From NCBI GenBank assembly GCA_030536565.1, contig JAUNPT010000029.1, positions 1 through 16,480 on the forward strand: DNA of 16,480 nucleotides. The letters run 5' to 3'. This stretch comes from Eubacteriales bacterium. GTDB lineage: Bacteria; Bacillota; Clostridia; Lachnospirales; Lachnospiraceae. This document shows positions 1 to 7,086 of the stretch, piece after piece. The notes below the pieces were generated by a model. That model had not been told where the DNA came from and made no database searches. It saw only the letters and a list, made by a program, of their open reading frames with translations. Made by a program: the position numbers and the translations under genes. Every line of letters begins with the position of its first letter. Within the stretch, counting starts at the first letter, position 1.

Positions 1-2
1 TT

Positions 3-455
3 ATTGCTTTAATGAATTTTCTTATGTGGTTTGGTAATACAACTATTGTCCTTATGGCAGCTATTATGGGAATTGACCCGGGATTGTTTGAAGCGGCAAG
101 AATTGATGGTGCTAATTCATTTCAGATATTTAAGAAGATTACAATACCTCTGATTAAGCCAATTTTGGCATATACGCTGATTACATCTTTAATTGGTGGT
201 ATCCAGATGTTTGATGTTCCACAGATTCTTACGAATGGTAATGGTAATCCTAATAGAACAAGTATGACAGTAATTATGTATCTGAATAAGCATCTGTATA
301 GCAAGAATTACGGTATGGCAGGCGCATTGTCAGTGATACTGTTTATTATAACAGGTATTCTCAGCATTCTTGTATATCATTATCTTACACAGGATATGGA
401 AAAATCAGGAATACGAAGAAAGACAAATAAGAAGTTAAAGGGGGCGGAAGCATGA
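3..455 (+). CDS. Carbohydrate ABC transporter permease, MalF/UgpA type (5'-truncated by window edge)
   Basis: This is the C-terminal part of an inner-membrane permease of a binding-protein-dependent sugar importer. The frame is open from base 3, so the gene begins upstream of the window. The first codons (I-A-L) continue straight into the first Met at 12, which is therefore internal. The hallmark EAA loop, EAARIDGANSFQIFKKI, is visible at about bases 90-140; it docks on the ATPase subunit. It is followed by two hydrophobic segments and a short basic cytoplasmic tail. The stop overlaps the start of the next permease as ATGA (452-455), so the two are translationally coupled, as is usual for MalF/MalG pairs. 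The substrate cannot be told from this fragment. The binding protein would be expected just upstream, outside the window. Confidence 0.93.
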   Translation: MALMNFLMWFGNTTIVLMAAIMGIDPGLFEAARIDGANSFQIFKKITIPLIKPILAYTLITSLIGGIQMFDVPQILTNGNGNPNRTSMTVIMYLNKHLYSKNYGMAGALSVILFIITGILSILVYHYLTQDMEKSGIRRKTNKKLKGAEA

Positions 456-1333
456 GTAATCCAGCAGTTAAGAGAAAACATTCAGATACGCATGATAAAG
501 TTGTTTTGAATATTCAGAGAACCCTGTGTTATATTGTGCTGATATTCTTTGCTGTCTTATGCCTGTTTTCATTTTATGTTTTGCTTATCAATACAACAAG
601 GTCGCATCCAGATATCCAAAAGGGATTTTCGCTGCTTCCCGGAAAATCATTTCTGGTAAATTTAAAGAATCTGTTAAATGATAAGCAGCTGCCTATTATA
701 AGTGGTATGACAAACAGTCTGGTAGTTGCTACATTATCATCATTTTTATCAGTTTATTTTTCGGCAATGACAGCTTTTGCTATTCATGCATACGATTTTA
801 AATTCAAGAAGCTTGCATTTTCATTTATTATGTTAATTATGATGGTTCCGACACAGGTTTAAGCACTTGGTTTTATTAACCAGATGAGTGATATGGGACT
901 GATGAATTCTTTCATACCATTAATTGTGCCATCAATAGCAGCACCGATTGTTTTCTTCTTTATTAAACAGTACATGGACAGTGTTCTTCCAATGGAACTG
1001 ATAGAAGCGGCAAGGATTGATGGGGCACATGAATTTAGGATATTTAATCAGATAGTACTTCCGTTAATGAAGCCGGCATTGGCAGTTCAGATGATTTTCC
1101 AGTTTGTATCATCATGGAATAATTATTTTATTCCATCGCTGCTGCTGAATCGGGCAGATAAAAAGACAGTTCCAATACTTATTGCCCAGTTAAGGAGTGC
1201 AGATTTTCTGAAGTTTGACATGGGTAAGGTATACATGATGTTAGGCTGTGCAATCCTTCCTGTTATTATTGTGTATCTGTGCCTTTCAAAGTTCATTGTA
1301 AGAGGAGTTACTCTTGGAGGAGTTAAAGGATAG
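452..1333 (+). pseudogene. Carbohydrate ABC transporter permease, MalG type, interrupted by an in-frame TAA
   Basis: This is the second permease of the sugar importer. Read through the stop, it is 293 codons long, normal for the MalG/UgpE family. Residues 1-136 hold the cytoplasmic N-terminus, TM1, the periplasmic loop and TM2-3, ending ...MMVPTQV. Codon 137 (860-862) is TAA. The same frame then resumes with ALGFINQMSDMGL, and the EAA loop EAARIDGAHEFRIF lies at about residues 185-198, followed by the last two TM segments. No frameshift is present, because the parts before and after the stop share one frame. Family members commonly have a small residue such as Ser at this point, and TCA to TAA is a single substitution. 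A Met at 884 could restart translation, but no Shine-Dalgarno precedes it. Both halves look well conserved, so the lesion is recent, a strain polymorphism or a sequencing error. Confidence 0.85.
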
Positions 1334-1376
1334 GTTTTAATTGGGATGTAGTAGAGCTGTGAATTGTATATAAGAT

Positions 1377-1415
1377 GGGGTTGTCACACTAATTTTTTCT
1401 TGGTGCGGCAGCCCC
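1377..1415 (+). terminator. Stem-loop after the ABC transporter genes, probable terminator
   Basis: A 13-bp stem pairs 1377-1389 (GGGGTTGTCACAC) with 1403-1415 (GTGCGGCAGCCCC), with two G-T pairs and one mismatch around a 13-nt loop. The tail (TTAATTTG) is only moderately T-rich. It lies between the end of the importer genes and the convergent cca gene, so a terminator role is the simplest reading. Confidence 0.6.
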
Positions 1416-1453
1416 TTAATTTGTATACTGCAGGAAATCTACAAAACAATAAT

Positions 1454-2716
1454 TCATAGCTGCTTTAGAATATCAATCAGCATTTCTTTGTTGTTGAGTT
1501 TAGGATCCTCTATTACCATATGAAGCAGGTTGTCAAGGGCTTTTCCAATGGCAGGGCCAGTCAGACCATATTCGATGAGGTCATGTCCGGTTATTTCAAG
1601 AGCTTTAATTGTAAAGCAGTCGCCGCGGTTAATAGAATCTGAAGCGAGTTTACGCAGCGTTTTAAAGTGCATTTTCAAAGAAGGCAGGATAATCCCTGTG
1701 GTTTCCTCTCTGGCAGCAAGTCCGGCTTCCTGATGGTCTAATAAAATAAAAAAGAAATCTTTTCCGAATTTATGAAGTGCTTCGCGTACAGCGGGTTCTG
1801 TTTCATCTATGCTGTGTTTAGAATATTTTACGAGCTTTGTTACAGTGTCAACGGTATGATTGTCGAGCTTTAAGCTTCGCAGAGTGTGGCGTGCTTCATC
1901 AGGTGAAGCACAGTTTAAAAGCGCTGACAGCCGAAGAATTAAGGAAGGCTTTGTTGTTCTAAGCATAGCCAGAGTTTTTATTTTGTGTGCATCTGATAAT
2001 ATACTATGAATTAAAGGCAGCTTCTCTTTAAATAATCCAGTTTCAACGAATTTCAATACATAATCCGGATTCTTAGATACCAGCGTTTTGCCAAGCTCAA
2101 TTTCCACACGTTCCATACTGACTTTAGAAAGTGTTGGAGCCAGAGTTAAAATGGCTTCGTAGGTTGCGTCTTCGATAGTAAAACCAAGCTGTGCGGAAAA
2201 GCGTATGGCGCGCATCATTCTAAGGGCGTCTTCAGAAAATCTTTCTGCAGCATTGCCTACACAGCGTATGATTTTATGATTCAAATCGCTGATTCCGCCA
2301 AATTCGTCTACAAGATGCGTGGTATTATTGTAAGCCATTGCATTAATGGTAAAGTCACGCCGTTTAAGGTCGTCAAGCAGTCTGGAAGAAAATTCCACAG
2401 ATTTAGGGTGACGTCCGTCTTCATATTCACCATCAATCCGGTAAGTGGTTGTCTCATAACCATTCTTTCCAATCATAACAGTTACAGTTCCATGCTGTAT
2501 TCCAGTGTCAATGGTTCTTGGAAACATTGCTTTTACCTGCTCTGGAAGTGCGGAAGTGGTGATATCCCAGTCATCGGGGCTGCGGTTTAGCAGCGTATCA
2601 CGGACACACCCGCCAACTGCAAAAGCTTCAAAGCCATTTGATTCTATAGTTGAAATGATTTCTGCGACGGGAGATGGCAGATTTATAAAGAATGTGTTGT
2701 TATTATCGATGTTCAT
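1454..2716 (-). CDS. cca: CCA tRNA nucleotidyltransferase (class II)
   Basis: This enzyme adds or repairs the 3'-terminal CCA of tRNAs from CTP and ATP in the cytoplasm. The 420-residue protein shows the class II nucleotidyltransferase head: GGCVRD at 35-40 and the metal-binding DWD at 49-51. The RRDFTINAMAYN motif is at 119-130, and the ERFSEDALRMMRAIRF base-recognition motif is at 158-173. The middle resembles the HD-domain class of bacterial CCA enzymes, but where those have ALLHDIGK this protein reads ALLNCASP (about 264-271), so the phosphohydrolase residues are absent. The start at 2716 is preceded by GGAG five bases upstream. It is monocistronic, convergent with the ABC genes and divergent from the CotS-like gene. 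Its own sigma-A-type promoter is visible. Confidence 0.96.
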   Translation of the reverse strand: MNIDNNNTFFINLPSPVAEIISTIESNGFEAFAVGGCVRDTLLNRSPDDWDITTSALPEQVKAMFPRTIDTGIQHGTVTVMIGKNGYETTTYRIDGEYEDGRHPKSVEFSSRLLDDLKRRDFTINAMAYNNTTHLVDEFGGISDLNHKIIRCVGNAAERFSEDALRMMRAIRFSAQLGFTIEDATYEAILTLAPTLSKVSMERVEIELGKTLVSKNPDYVLKFVETGLFKEKLPLIHSILSDAHKIKTLAMLRTTKPSLILRLSALLNCASPDEARHTLRSLKLDNHTVDTVTKLVKYSKHSIDETEPAVREALHKFGKDFFFILLDHQEAGLAAREETTGIILPSLKMHFKTLRKLASDSINRGDCFTIKALEITGHDLIEYGLTGPAIGKALDNLLHMVIEDPKLNNKEMLIDILKQL

Positions 2717-2754
2717 AAATACTCCATTTCAAAGCCAGATTTAGTGTCAAAAAC

Positions 2755-2783
2755 ATTTTAGCAAACAAGAAGTATGTATTCAA
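2755..2783 (-). promoter_or_regulatory. Sigma-A-type promoter of cca
   Basis: On the minus strand there is a TTGAAT -35 (2778-2783), a 17-bp spacer and a TAAAAT -10 (2755-2760), about 40 bases upstream of the cca start. Element match and spacing are good. It is a prediction from sequence only. Confidence 0.6.
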
Positions 2784-2795
2784 GAGAGAAATAAT

Positions 2796-2838
2796 TGCGT
2801 TCTTTTTTGTGTAAGGGGGATAAATGCGTTCTTTTTTG
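2796..2838. repeat. 14-bp direct repeat in the cca/cotS-like divergent region
   Basis: TGCGTTCTTTTTTG occurs at 2796-2809 and again at 2825-2838, with starts 29 bases apart (close to three helical turns). It sits just upstream of the CotS-like gene. It could be a paired regulatory site or a small local duplication. Function is unknown. Confidence 0.6.
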
Positions 2839-2870
2839 CCGGAGTAATTCATATGATAAGACAGATATAT

Positions 2871-2889
2871 GGGAGGGGTATGGATTGTG
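2871..2889 (+). promoter_or_regulatory. Ribosome binding site deciding the GTG start of the CotS-like gene
   Basis: GGGAGGGG at 2871-2878 is a near-ideal Shine-Dalgarno eight bases before GTG at 2887. It overlaps the codons just after the alternative ATG at 2869 and so argues against that start. Confidence 0.65.
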
Positions 2890-3930
2890 AATGATAAATC
2901 GTTAGATGTATTGAGACAATATGATTTAGAAGTTAATCAGGTGGGAAGGGGCCGGGGTGGTATGCTTCTTGATACGAAAGCTGGAGTGAAATTATTTTTA
3001 GAATGTGAAAAACCTGATAAATACTATGAAAGAGAAAATCTGATTACACAGTCATTGGTGGAAACCGGTTTTAGCAATGTTGATACAATTTTAAAAAACA
3101 GAGAAGGAAAACTGGTAACGGAGGCGGAGGACGGCAGAAGGTATGTGGTTAAAGACTGGTTTATGGGAAGGGAATGCAATACAAAAAGTATTGATGAAAT
3201 CTGCAGGGCAGTAGAAATGCTTGGAGAATTACATAATAGCTTAAACAAGCTGGATTTTCGCAGTAAGCAGGAAGATGCGGGGCTTGTGTGTGTGGCCGAG
3301 GTAAAAGATGAAGATCACAGTGGCGGAGTGAAAAGGCAGGAAGTTACAGCTATGAAAAATGTAAGTGAACGCCATATGAAGGAATTAAAGCTTGCAAGTA
3401 ATTATTTGAGAAATAAGAGAAATAAGTCTGAATTTGAACAGATTGCATATAAAAATATAGGCTCATTTTATCAGGAAGCGGCACTGGCAGTAAAAAGAAT
3501 GGATAAACAGGAGATGACAAAGCGTTTTTGCCAGGCAGTGGAAAGCGGCGAGATGTGTCATGGAAATTATAATTATCACAATATAATATTTGCTGACGGA
3601 GATTTGGCTGTAACTAATTTTGATAAATGCAAAAATGAATGCCAGATTAGTGATTTGTATCAGTTTATGAGAAAAATCCTGGAAAAATATGAATGGGATA
3701 TGGAGCTGGCCTATAAGATGTTAGATGAGTATGACAAAATAAAGCCATTAAGCGATATGGATTTAGAGCTGCTGTCTGTAATGTTTGCCTTTCCGGAAAA
3801 GTTCTGGAAGGTTATAAATTTTTATTTCAACAGCAGCAAATCGTGGATTCCGAGAAAAAGTGTTGAAAAGTTAAAGACAGTTGTGGCGCAAAATGAAAAA
3901 AGAAGAAGGTTCCTTGAGACTATTTCATAA
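2887..3930 (+). CDS. CotS-family spore coat protein (kinase-like fold)
   Basis: The product resembles the CotS/YsxE group of spore coat-associated proteins, which share the aminoglycoside phosphotransferase/choline kinase fold. Features are a probable nucleotide-binding N-lobe (GRGRGGMLL near residue 20), an internal acidic/basic insert at about 130-180, a catalytic-loop-like HGNYNYHN at about 225-232 and a metal-loop-like NFDKC at about 244-248. The usual catalytic Asp of HGD is Asn here, so it may be a pseudokinase. I chose the GTG at 2887 because GGGAGGGG (2871-2878) lies eight bases upstream. The in-frame ATG at 2869 has no ribosome binding site and would place this purine run inside the coding region. 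That longer version would be 353 aa rather than 347. It is expected to act in the mother cell or on the spore surface during sporulation, by family inference only. Confidence 0.8.
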   Translation: MNDKSLDVLRQYDLEVNQVGRGRGGMLLDTKAGVKLFLECEKPDKYYERENLITQSLVETGFSNVDTILKNREGKLVTEAEDGRRYVVKDWFMGRECNTKSIDEICRAVEMLGELHNSLNKLDFRSKQEDAGLVCVAEVKDEDHSGGVKRQEVTAMKNVSERHMKELKLASNYLRNKRNKSEFEQIAYKNIGSFYQEAALAVKRMDKQEMTKRFCQAVESGEMCHGNYNYHNIIFADGDLAVTNFDKCKNECQISDLYQFMRKILEKYEWDMELAYKMLDEYDKIKPLSDMDLELLSVMFAFPEKFWKVINFYFNSSKSWIPRKSVEKLKTVVAQNEKRRRFLETIS

Positions 3931-3964
3931 TATCTGGTAAGATAAAGCATGGTGATGACGATTC

Positions 3965-4000
3965 ATTGCGATTTGGCTGCAAATGTGTTAGAATCGCAAT
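3965..4000 (+). promoter_or_regulatory. Promoter of the PEGA lipoprotein embedded in a 9-bp inverted repeat
   Basis: A perfect inverted repeat, ATTGCGATT (3965-3973) and AATCGCAAT (3992-4000), flanks an 18-nt spacer. A TTGCGA -35 (3966-3971) lies in the left arm. A TAGAAT -10 (3989-3994), preceded by TG as an extended -10, reaches into the right arm, with a 17-bp spacer. The predicted transcript starts near 4001, about 43 bases before the lipoprotein ATG. A dimeric regulator bound to the repeat would cover both elements. There is no T-run, so a terminator for the upstream gene is less likely. Confidence 0.6.
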
Positions 4001-4043
4001 AGTAACATGATAAAATAAATGGCTGTTAGATAAAGAGAGAATT

Positions 4044-5405
4044 ATGAATATAAAACATTTTATGAAAAAGGAAGCGGCACTGCTGCTTATTATTGTACTG
4101 TCGGTATCCTTAAGTGCCGGAATATCAGGCTGTGGTAAAAAATCTGCAGGAACAATTATACCGGGAAGCTCAATTACACCGGCGCCATCAAAACCAGTTA
4201 CGGAGCTTTCAGTTAACAATGCTAATGAAATAGCATTTACAGGGGTTCTTACATATTTGAATACAAGTGATTTGAAGATGCATTTTGTAGATATTTCTTC
4301 CGGAACTGAGTATGAGGTCAGTTATACTGGAGGGACGGATATTCAGAACAGTTACAGGAAGATAAAAGCGGCTTCGACAATGGAGCTTGGTGAAATATAC
4401 GATGTCACCTGTAATAAATCAGGTAAGGCAGTTAAAATCTATGGCTCAGAAAGTGCGTGGGAGAGAAAGGGCATAACCGGACTTGCATTCGATGAAAGCA
4501 GAAAGAAGATAATTTTTGGAAGTACAGAATATTCGTATGACAGTCATGCGGTTGTAATGTCTGCGGCAGAGAAAATCAGCATTGCCCAGATTGTAGCGCA
4601 GGATGAGGTGACTGTCAGGGGTGTGGATAATAAGGTTTATTCTGTGAATGTGGACAATGGGCATGGCTATATTCAACTGACAGGAATAGATTCATTTAAA
4701 GACGGATATCTTACTGTTGGACGCAGTCAGCTTCTGGAGGTTGGAAAAAATATGCTGGTAACGGCACCGGTTGGAACATATTCAGTTACATTGCAGAAGG
4801 GAAGCCTTGTAGGAAGAAAGACGGTTACAGTAAAAAAAGATGAGCAGACATCATTGGATTTCAGTGAGTGTACTACAGAGGCTGTTAAGATGGGAGTTGT
4901 TTCGTTCATGGTAACGCCTGTCAATGCAGTTATGTCTATTGATGGGAAAAAAGTGGATTACTCACAGCCGGTTTCATTAGCTTACGGAAACCATCGTATT
5001 GTACTTCAGGCAAATTACTATGATACATATTCAGCGATGCTGACGGTTGGAAGTGATTTCTCTAATATAGTTATTGATATGACAGAAGTCTCGTCAACGA
5101 CAAATGCAACAACTAAGGCTTCATCACAGACTACAGCTGCAAAAGCTACAACGGGAGCTAAGGAGCCTTCAACCTCAACGGATTTGACAGCGGGCTACAG
5201 TGTAAATGTTACAACGCCGGAGGGCGCAGTTCTTTATGTAGATGGTGTTTCTATGGGAACGATTCCGTGTAAGTTTGATAAATCATCTGGAAGCAAAACT
5301 GTTACTCTTTCGAAAGAAGGATATAAAACAGTAAGCTATACAATTACAATTAATAATGCAACAGGAGATTTAAAATATTCATTCCCGGATATGGTCGAAG
5401 AATAA
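4044..5405 (+). CDS. PEGA-domain lipoprotein, membrane-anchored and extracytoplasmic
   Basis: This is a 453-residue exported lipoprotein. A basic start and hydrophobic core (about 8-27) lead to a lipobox I-S-G-C with the lipidated Cys at 30. A Pro/Ser-rich linker and a beta-rich region (60-235) follow. Then come PEGA-like beta repeats: a partial one at about 240-275 (APVGTYSVTL...), one at about 286-345 (VNAVMSIDGKKV, YGNHRIVL) and one at about 385-440 (PEGAVLYVDGVSMGTIP, KEGYKTVSYTI). The last two are joined by a Thr/Ala/Ser-rich linker (about 349-383). PEGA domains occur in surface proteins of many Firmicutes, and no enzymatic role is indicated. The ATG at 4044 has a weak AAAGAGAG upstream. 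The next Met (residue 7) is possible and would leave the signal intact. A dedicated promoter precedes it and a strong hairpin follows, so it is probably monocistronic. Confidence 0.85.
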   Translation: MNIKHFMKKEAALLLIIVLSVSLSAGISGCGKKSAGTIIPGSSITPAPSKPVTELSVNNANEIAFTGVLTYLNTSDLKMHFVDISSGTEYEVSYTGGTDIQNSYRKIKAASTMELGEIYDVTCNKSGKAVKIYGSESAWERKGITGLAFDESRKKIIFGSTEYSYDSHAVVMSAAEKISIAQIVAQDEVTVRGVDNKVYSVNVDNGHGYIQLTGIDSFKDGYLTVGRSQLLEVGKNMLVTAPVGTYSVTLQKGSLVGRKTVTVKKDEQTSLDFSECTTEAVKMGVVSFMVTPVNAVMSIDGKKVDYSQPVSLAYGNHRIVLQANYYDTYSAMLTVGSDFSNIVIDMTEVSSTTNATTKASSQTTAAKATTGAKEPSTSTDLTAGYSVNVTTPEGAVLYVDGVSMGTIPCKFDKSSGSKTVTLSKEGYKTVSYTITINNATGDLKYSFPDMVEE

Positions 5406-5410
5406 TATAG

Positions 5411-5449
5411 AAAATGCGGTTGACAACCTGGAGGTATCAGCCGCATTTT
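5411..5449. terminator. Bidirectional intrinsic terminator between the lipoprotein gene and the rfb operon
   Basis: A 13-bp stem pairs AAAATGCGGTTGA (5411-5423) with TCAGCCGCATTTT (5437-5449), with one G-T pair and a 13-nt loop. The A-run and T-run at the stem ends give a U-tract in either direction. This fits termination of the lipoprotein gene on the plus strand and of rfbC on the minus strand. Confidence 0.8.
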
Positions 5450-5484
5450 ATTAAATCGTTTCAAAAAATTTTTTGTTTTAGGCT

Positions 5485-6087
5485 TTAAAATTTGAAAGTA
5501 TCTTTTAAAGCAGCCCATAACTGGTCTTTTTCACTTAATTTAAGCTTAGTACCGTCCTTAAGCGCATATCCGTTTCCAGAAGCACTGCCTTTGTATTCGC
5601 CTGTCAGGTCTGGCCACTCAATACCAATTGCCGGGTCGTTCCAGGCAAGTCCGCCCTCATCGCCAGGGTGATAAAAATCAGTACATTTGTAACAAAATTC
5701 CGCTATATCGCTTAATACAAGGAAGCCATGTGCAAAACCCTCACTGATATAAAATTGCTTTTTGTTTTCTGCTGATAACTCTACACCATACCATTTGCCA
5801 TAAGTTTTGCTGTCGCTTCTTAAATCAACTGCAACATCAAAAACGGTGCCATTTACAACTCGTACAAGCTTGCCCTGCGGAAATTCTTTCTGGAAATGCA
5901 GACCGCGAAGGACTCCTTTTGTAGAGCTTGACTGGTTGTCCTGAACAAATTTCATGTTAAGACCAGCCTCCTCCATGTCTTTCTGGTTGTAGGTTTCAAC
6001 AAAATATCCACGGGCATCACCGTGTACAGTCGGTTCGATTACATACAGGCCCTCAATAGGGCATTTGGTTACTTTAATCTGACCCAT
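5485..6087 (-). CDS. rfbC: dTDP-4-dehydrorhamnose 3,5-epimerase
   Basis: This is the third enzyme of the dTDP-L-rhamnose pathway. It epimerises C3 and C5 of dTDP-4-keto-6-deoxyglucose in the cytoplasm. The 200-residue protein shows the RmlC cupin signatures: HGDARGYFVETY at 22-33, the catalytic-His motif GVLRGLHFQ with His64, GTVFDVAVDLR at 80-90, GFAHGFLVLSD at 118-127, and YKCTDFYHP at 133-141 with the expected catalytic Tyr133. Length is slightly above the usual 180-190 because of a charged C-terminal extension (KLSEKDQLWAALKDTFKF). It is the last gene of the rfbABDC operon, 33 bases after rfbD, and ends before the shared terminator. Confidence 0.96.
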   Translation of the reverse strand: MGQIKVTKCPIEGLYVIEPTVHGDARGYFVETYNQKDMEEAGLNMKFVQDNQSSSTKGVLRGLHFQKEFPQGKLVRVVNGTVFDVAVDLRSDSKTYGKWYGVELSAENKKQFYISEGFAHGFLVLSDIAEFCYKCTDFYHPGDEGGLAWNDPAIGIEWPDLTGEYKGSASGNGYALKDGTKLKLSEKDQLWAALKDTFKF

Positions 6088-6120
6088 AATAGTTACCTCT
6101 TTTATTTTTAATAAATGATT

Positions 6121-7044
6121 TTACAGTTCCTGTTTTTCAAGCTCTTTTAGATATCTGGCAACAGCATTCTGCCATGTTGGAAGTGGAGTAAAGCCATTTG
6201 CTGTAAGCTTGCTCTTATCAAGACGGCTGTTAAATGGCCGTGCAGCTTTAGAAAGGCCATATTCTGCAGTGCTCACGGGAAGCACATTGGCTGATATGCC
6301 TGCCTGAGCGTAAATTTCACATGTGAAATCATACCATGAAATGTAACCGCCTTCATTAGTTGCATGATAGCAGCCATATTTGTCTGATTCACACATATCG
6401 ATTAGGAGACGGGCTAAATCAAATGTGTATGTCGGAGTTCCAATCTGATCATTTACGACTTTAACAGTGTCGTGGGTTTTTCCAACATTTATCATGGTTT
6501 TAATGAAATTTTTGCCATTAACACCAAATACCCATGCAATACGTACAATAAAATATTTGTCAAGAGTTTCGCAAACAGCAAGTTCTCCGGCCAGCTTAGT
6601 CTCTCCATAGACGTTAAGCGGACTGTAAGCTTTGCAGTCAGGTTCCCATGGCATTTCACCCTGTCCGTCAAATACGTAATCTGTTGAAATGTAAATCATC
6701 TTGCAGTCAAGCTGCTTACATACAGCAGCAATATTTTTAGTGCCGGTGGCATTAATTGCATAGACCTGCTCCTTTTTGTCATCATCTTCTGCGGCGTCAA
6801 CTGCAGTCCATGCAGCGCAGTGTATAACAACGTCAGGTTTAATCTGTGTTAAAACATCTTCAACACGTGCTTTGTCAGTGATATCCATAGAAACGTAGCT
6901 TGCCTTAGTTACAGCAGAGCCATCGGCGATACCTGAGTATTTTGGGGCAATATCACTGCCAATACCTATATGCCCGCGGCTTATTAGTTCATTTATGCAG
7001 TCGTGACCTAATTGGCCTGCAACGCCAGTTACTAAAATTTTCAT
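6121..7044 (-). CDS. rfbD: dTDP-4-dehydrorhamnose reductase
   Basis: This is the last step of dTDP-L-rhamnose synthesis, NAD(P)H-dependent reduction of the C4 keto group. The extended SDR fold shows the Rossmann motif GVAGQLG at 7-13, STDYVFDG at 120-127 and the catalytic pair Tyr146/Lys150 in YGETK. I place the start at 7044 (MKILVTG, 307 aa). It has AAAGGA about nine bases upstream and begins exactly where family members begin. An in-frame ATG at 7077 would add 11 unlikely residues. It lies 42 bases after rfbB and 33 before rfbC. Confidence 0.95.
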   Translation of the reverse strand: MKILVTGVAGQLGHDCINELISRGHIGIGSDIAPKYSGIADGSAVTKASYVSMDITDKARVEDVLTQIKPDVVIHCAAWTAVDAAEDDDKKEQVYAINATGTKNIAAVCKQLDCKMIYISTDYVFDGQGEMPWEPDCKAYSPLNVYGETKLAGELAVCETLDKYFIVRIAWVFGVNGKNFIKTMINVGKTHDTVKVVNDQIGTPTYTFDLARLLIDMCESDKYGCYHATNEGGYISWYDFTCEIYAQAGISANVLPVSTAEYGLSKAARPFNSRLDKSKLTANGFTPLPTWQNAVARYLKELEKQEL

Positions 7045-7086
7045 GCGGTTATTTCCTTTCTGCAAAGTCATATTCAAAGAATTACC

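Noticed and set aside
860..862. Recoded stop (selenocysteine or pyrrolysine)
   Set aside because: The codon is TAA; known Sec and Pyl recoding use TGA and TAG, and a MalG permease has no need for either residue.
884..1333. A separate 149-residue permease gene starting at ATG 884
   Set aside because: It is in the same frame as the 452-862 part, lacks a ribosome binding site, and begins in the middle of the conserved permease core, so it is the 3' part of the interrupted gene.
1530..2744. Plus-strand reading frames opposite cca
   Set aside because: They lie antisense to a well-supported conserved gene and show no recognisable domain; they are shadows of cca codon usage.
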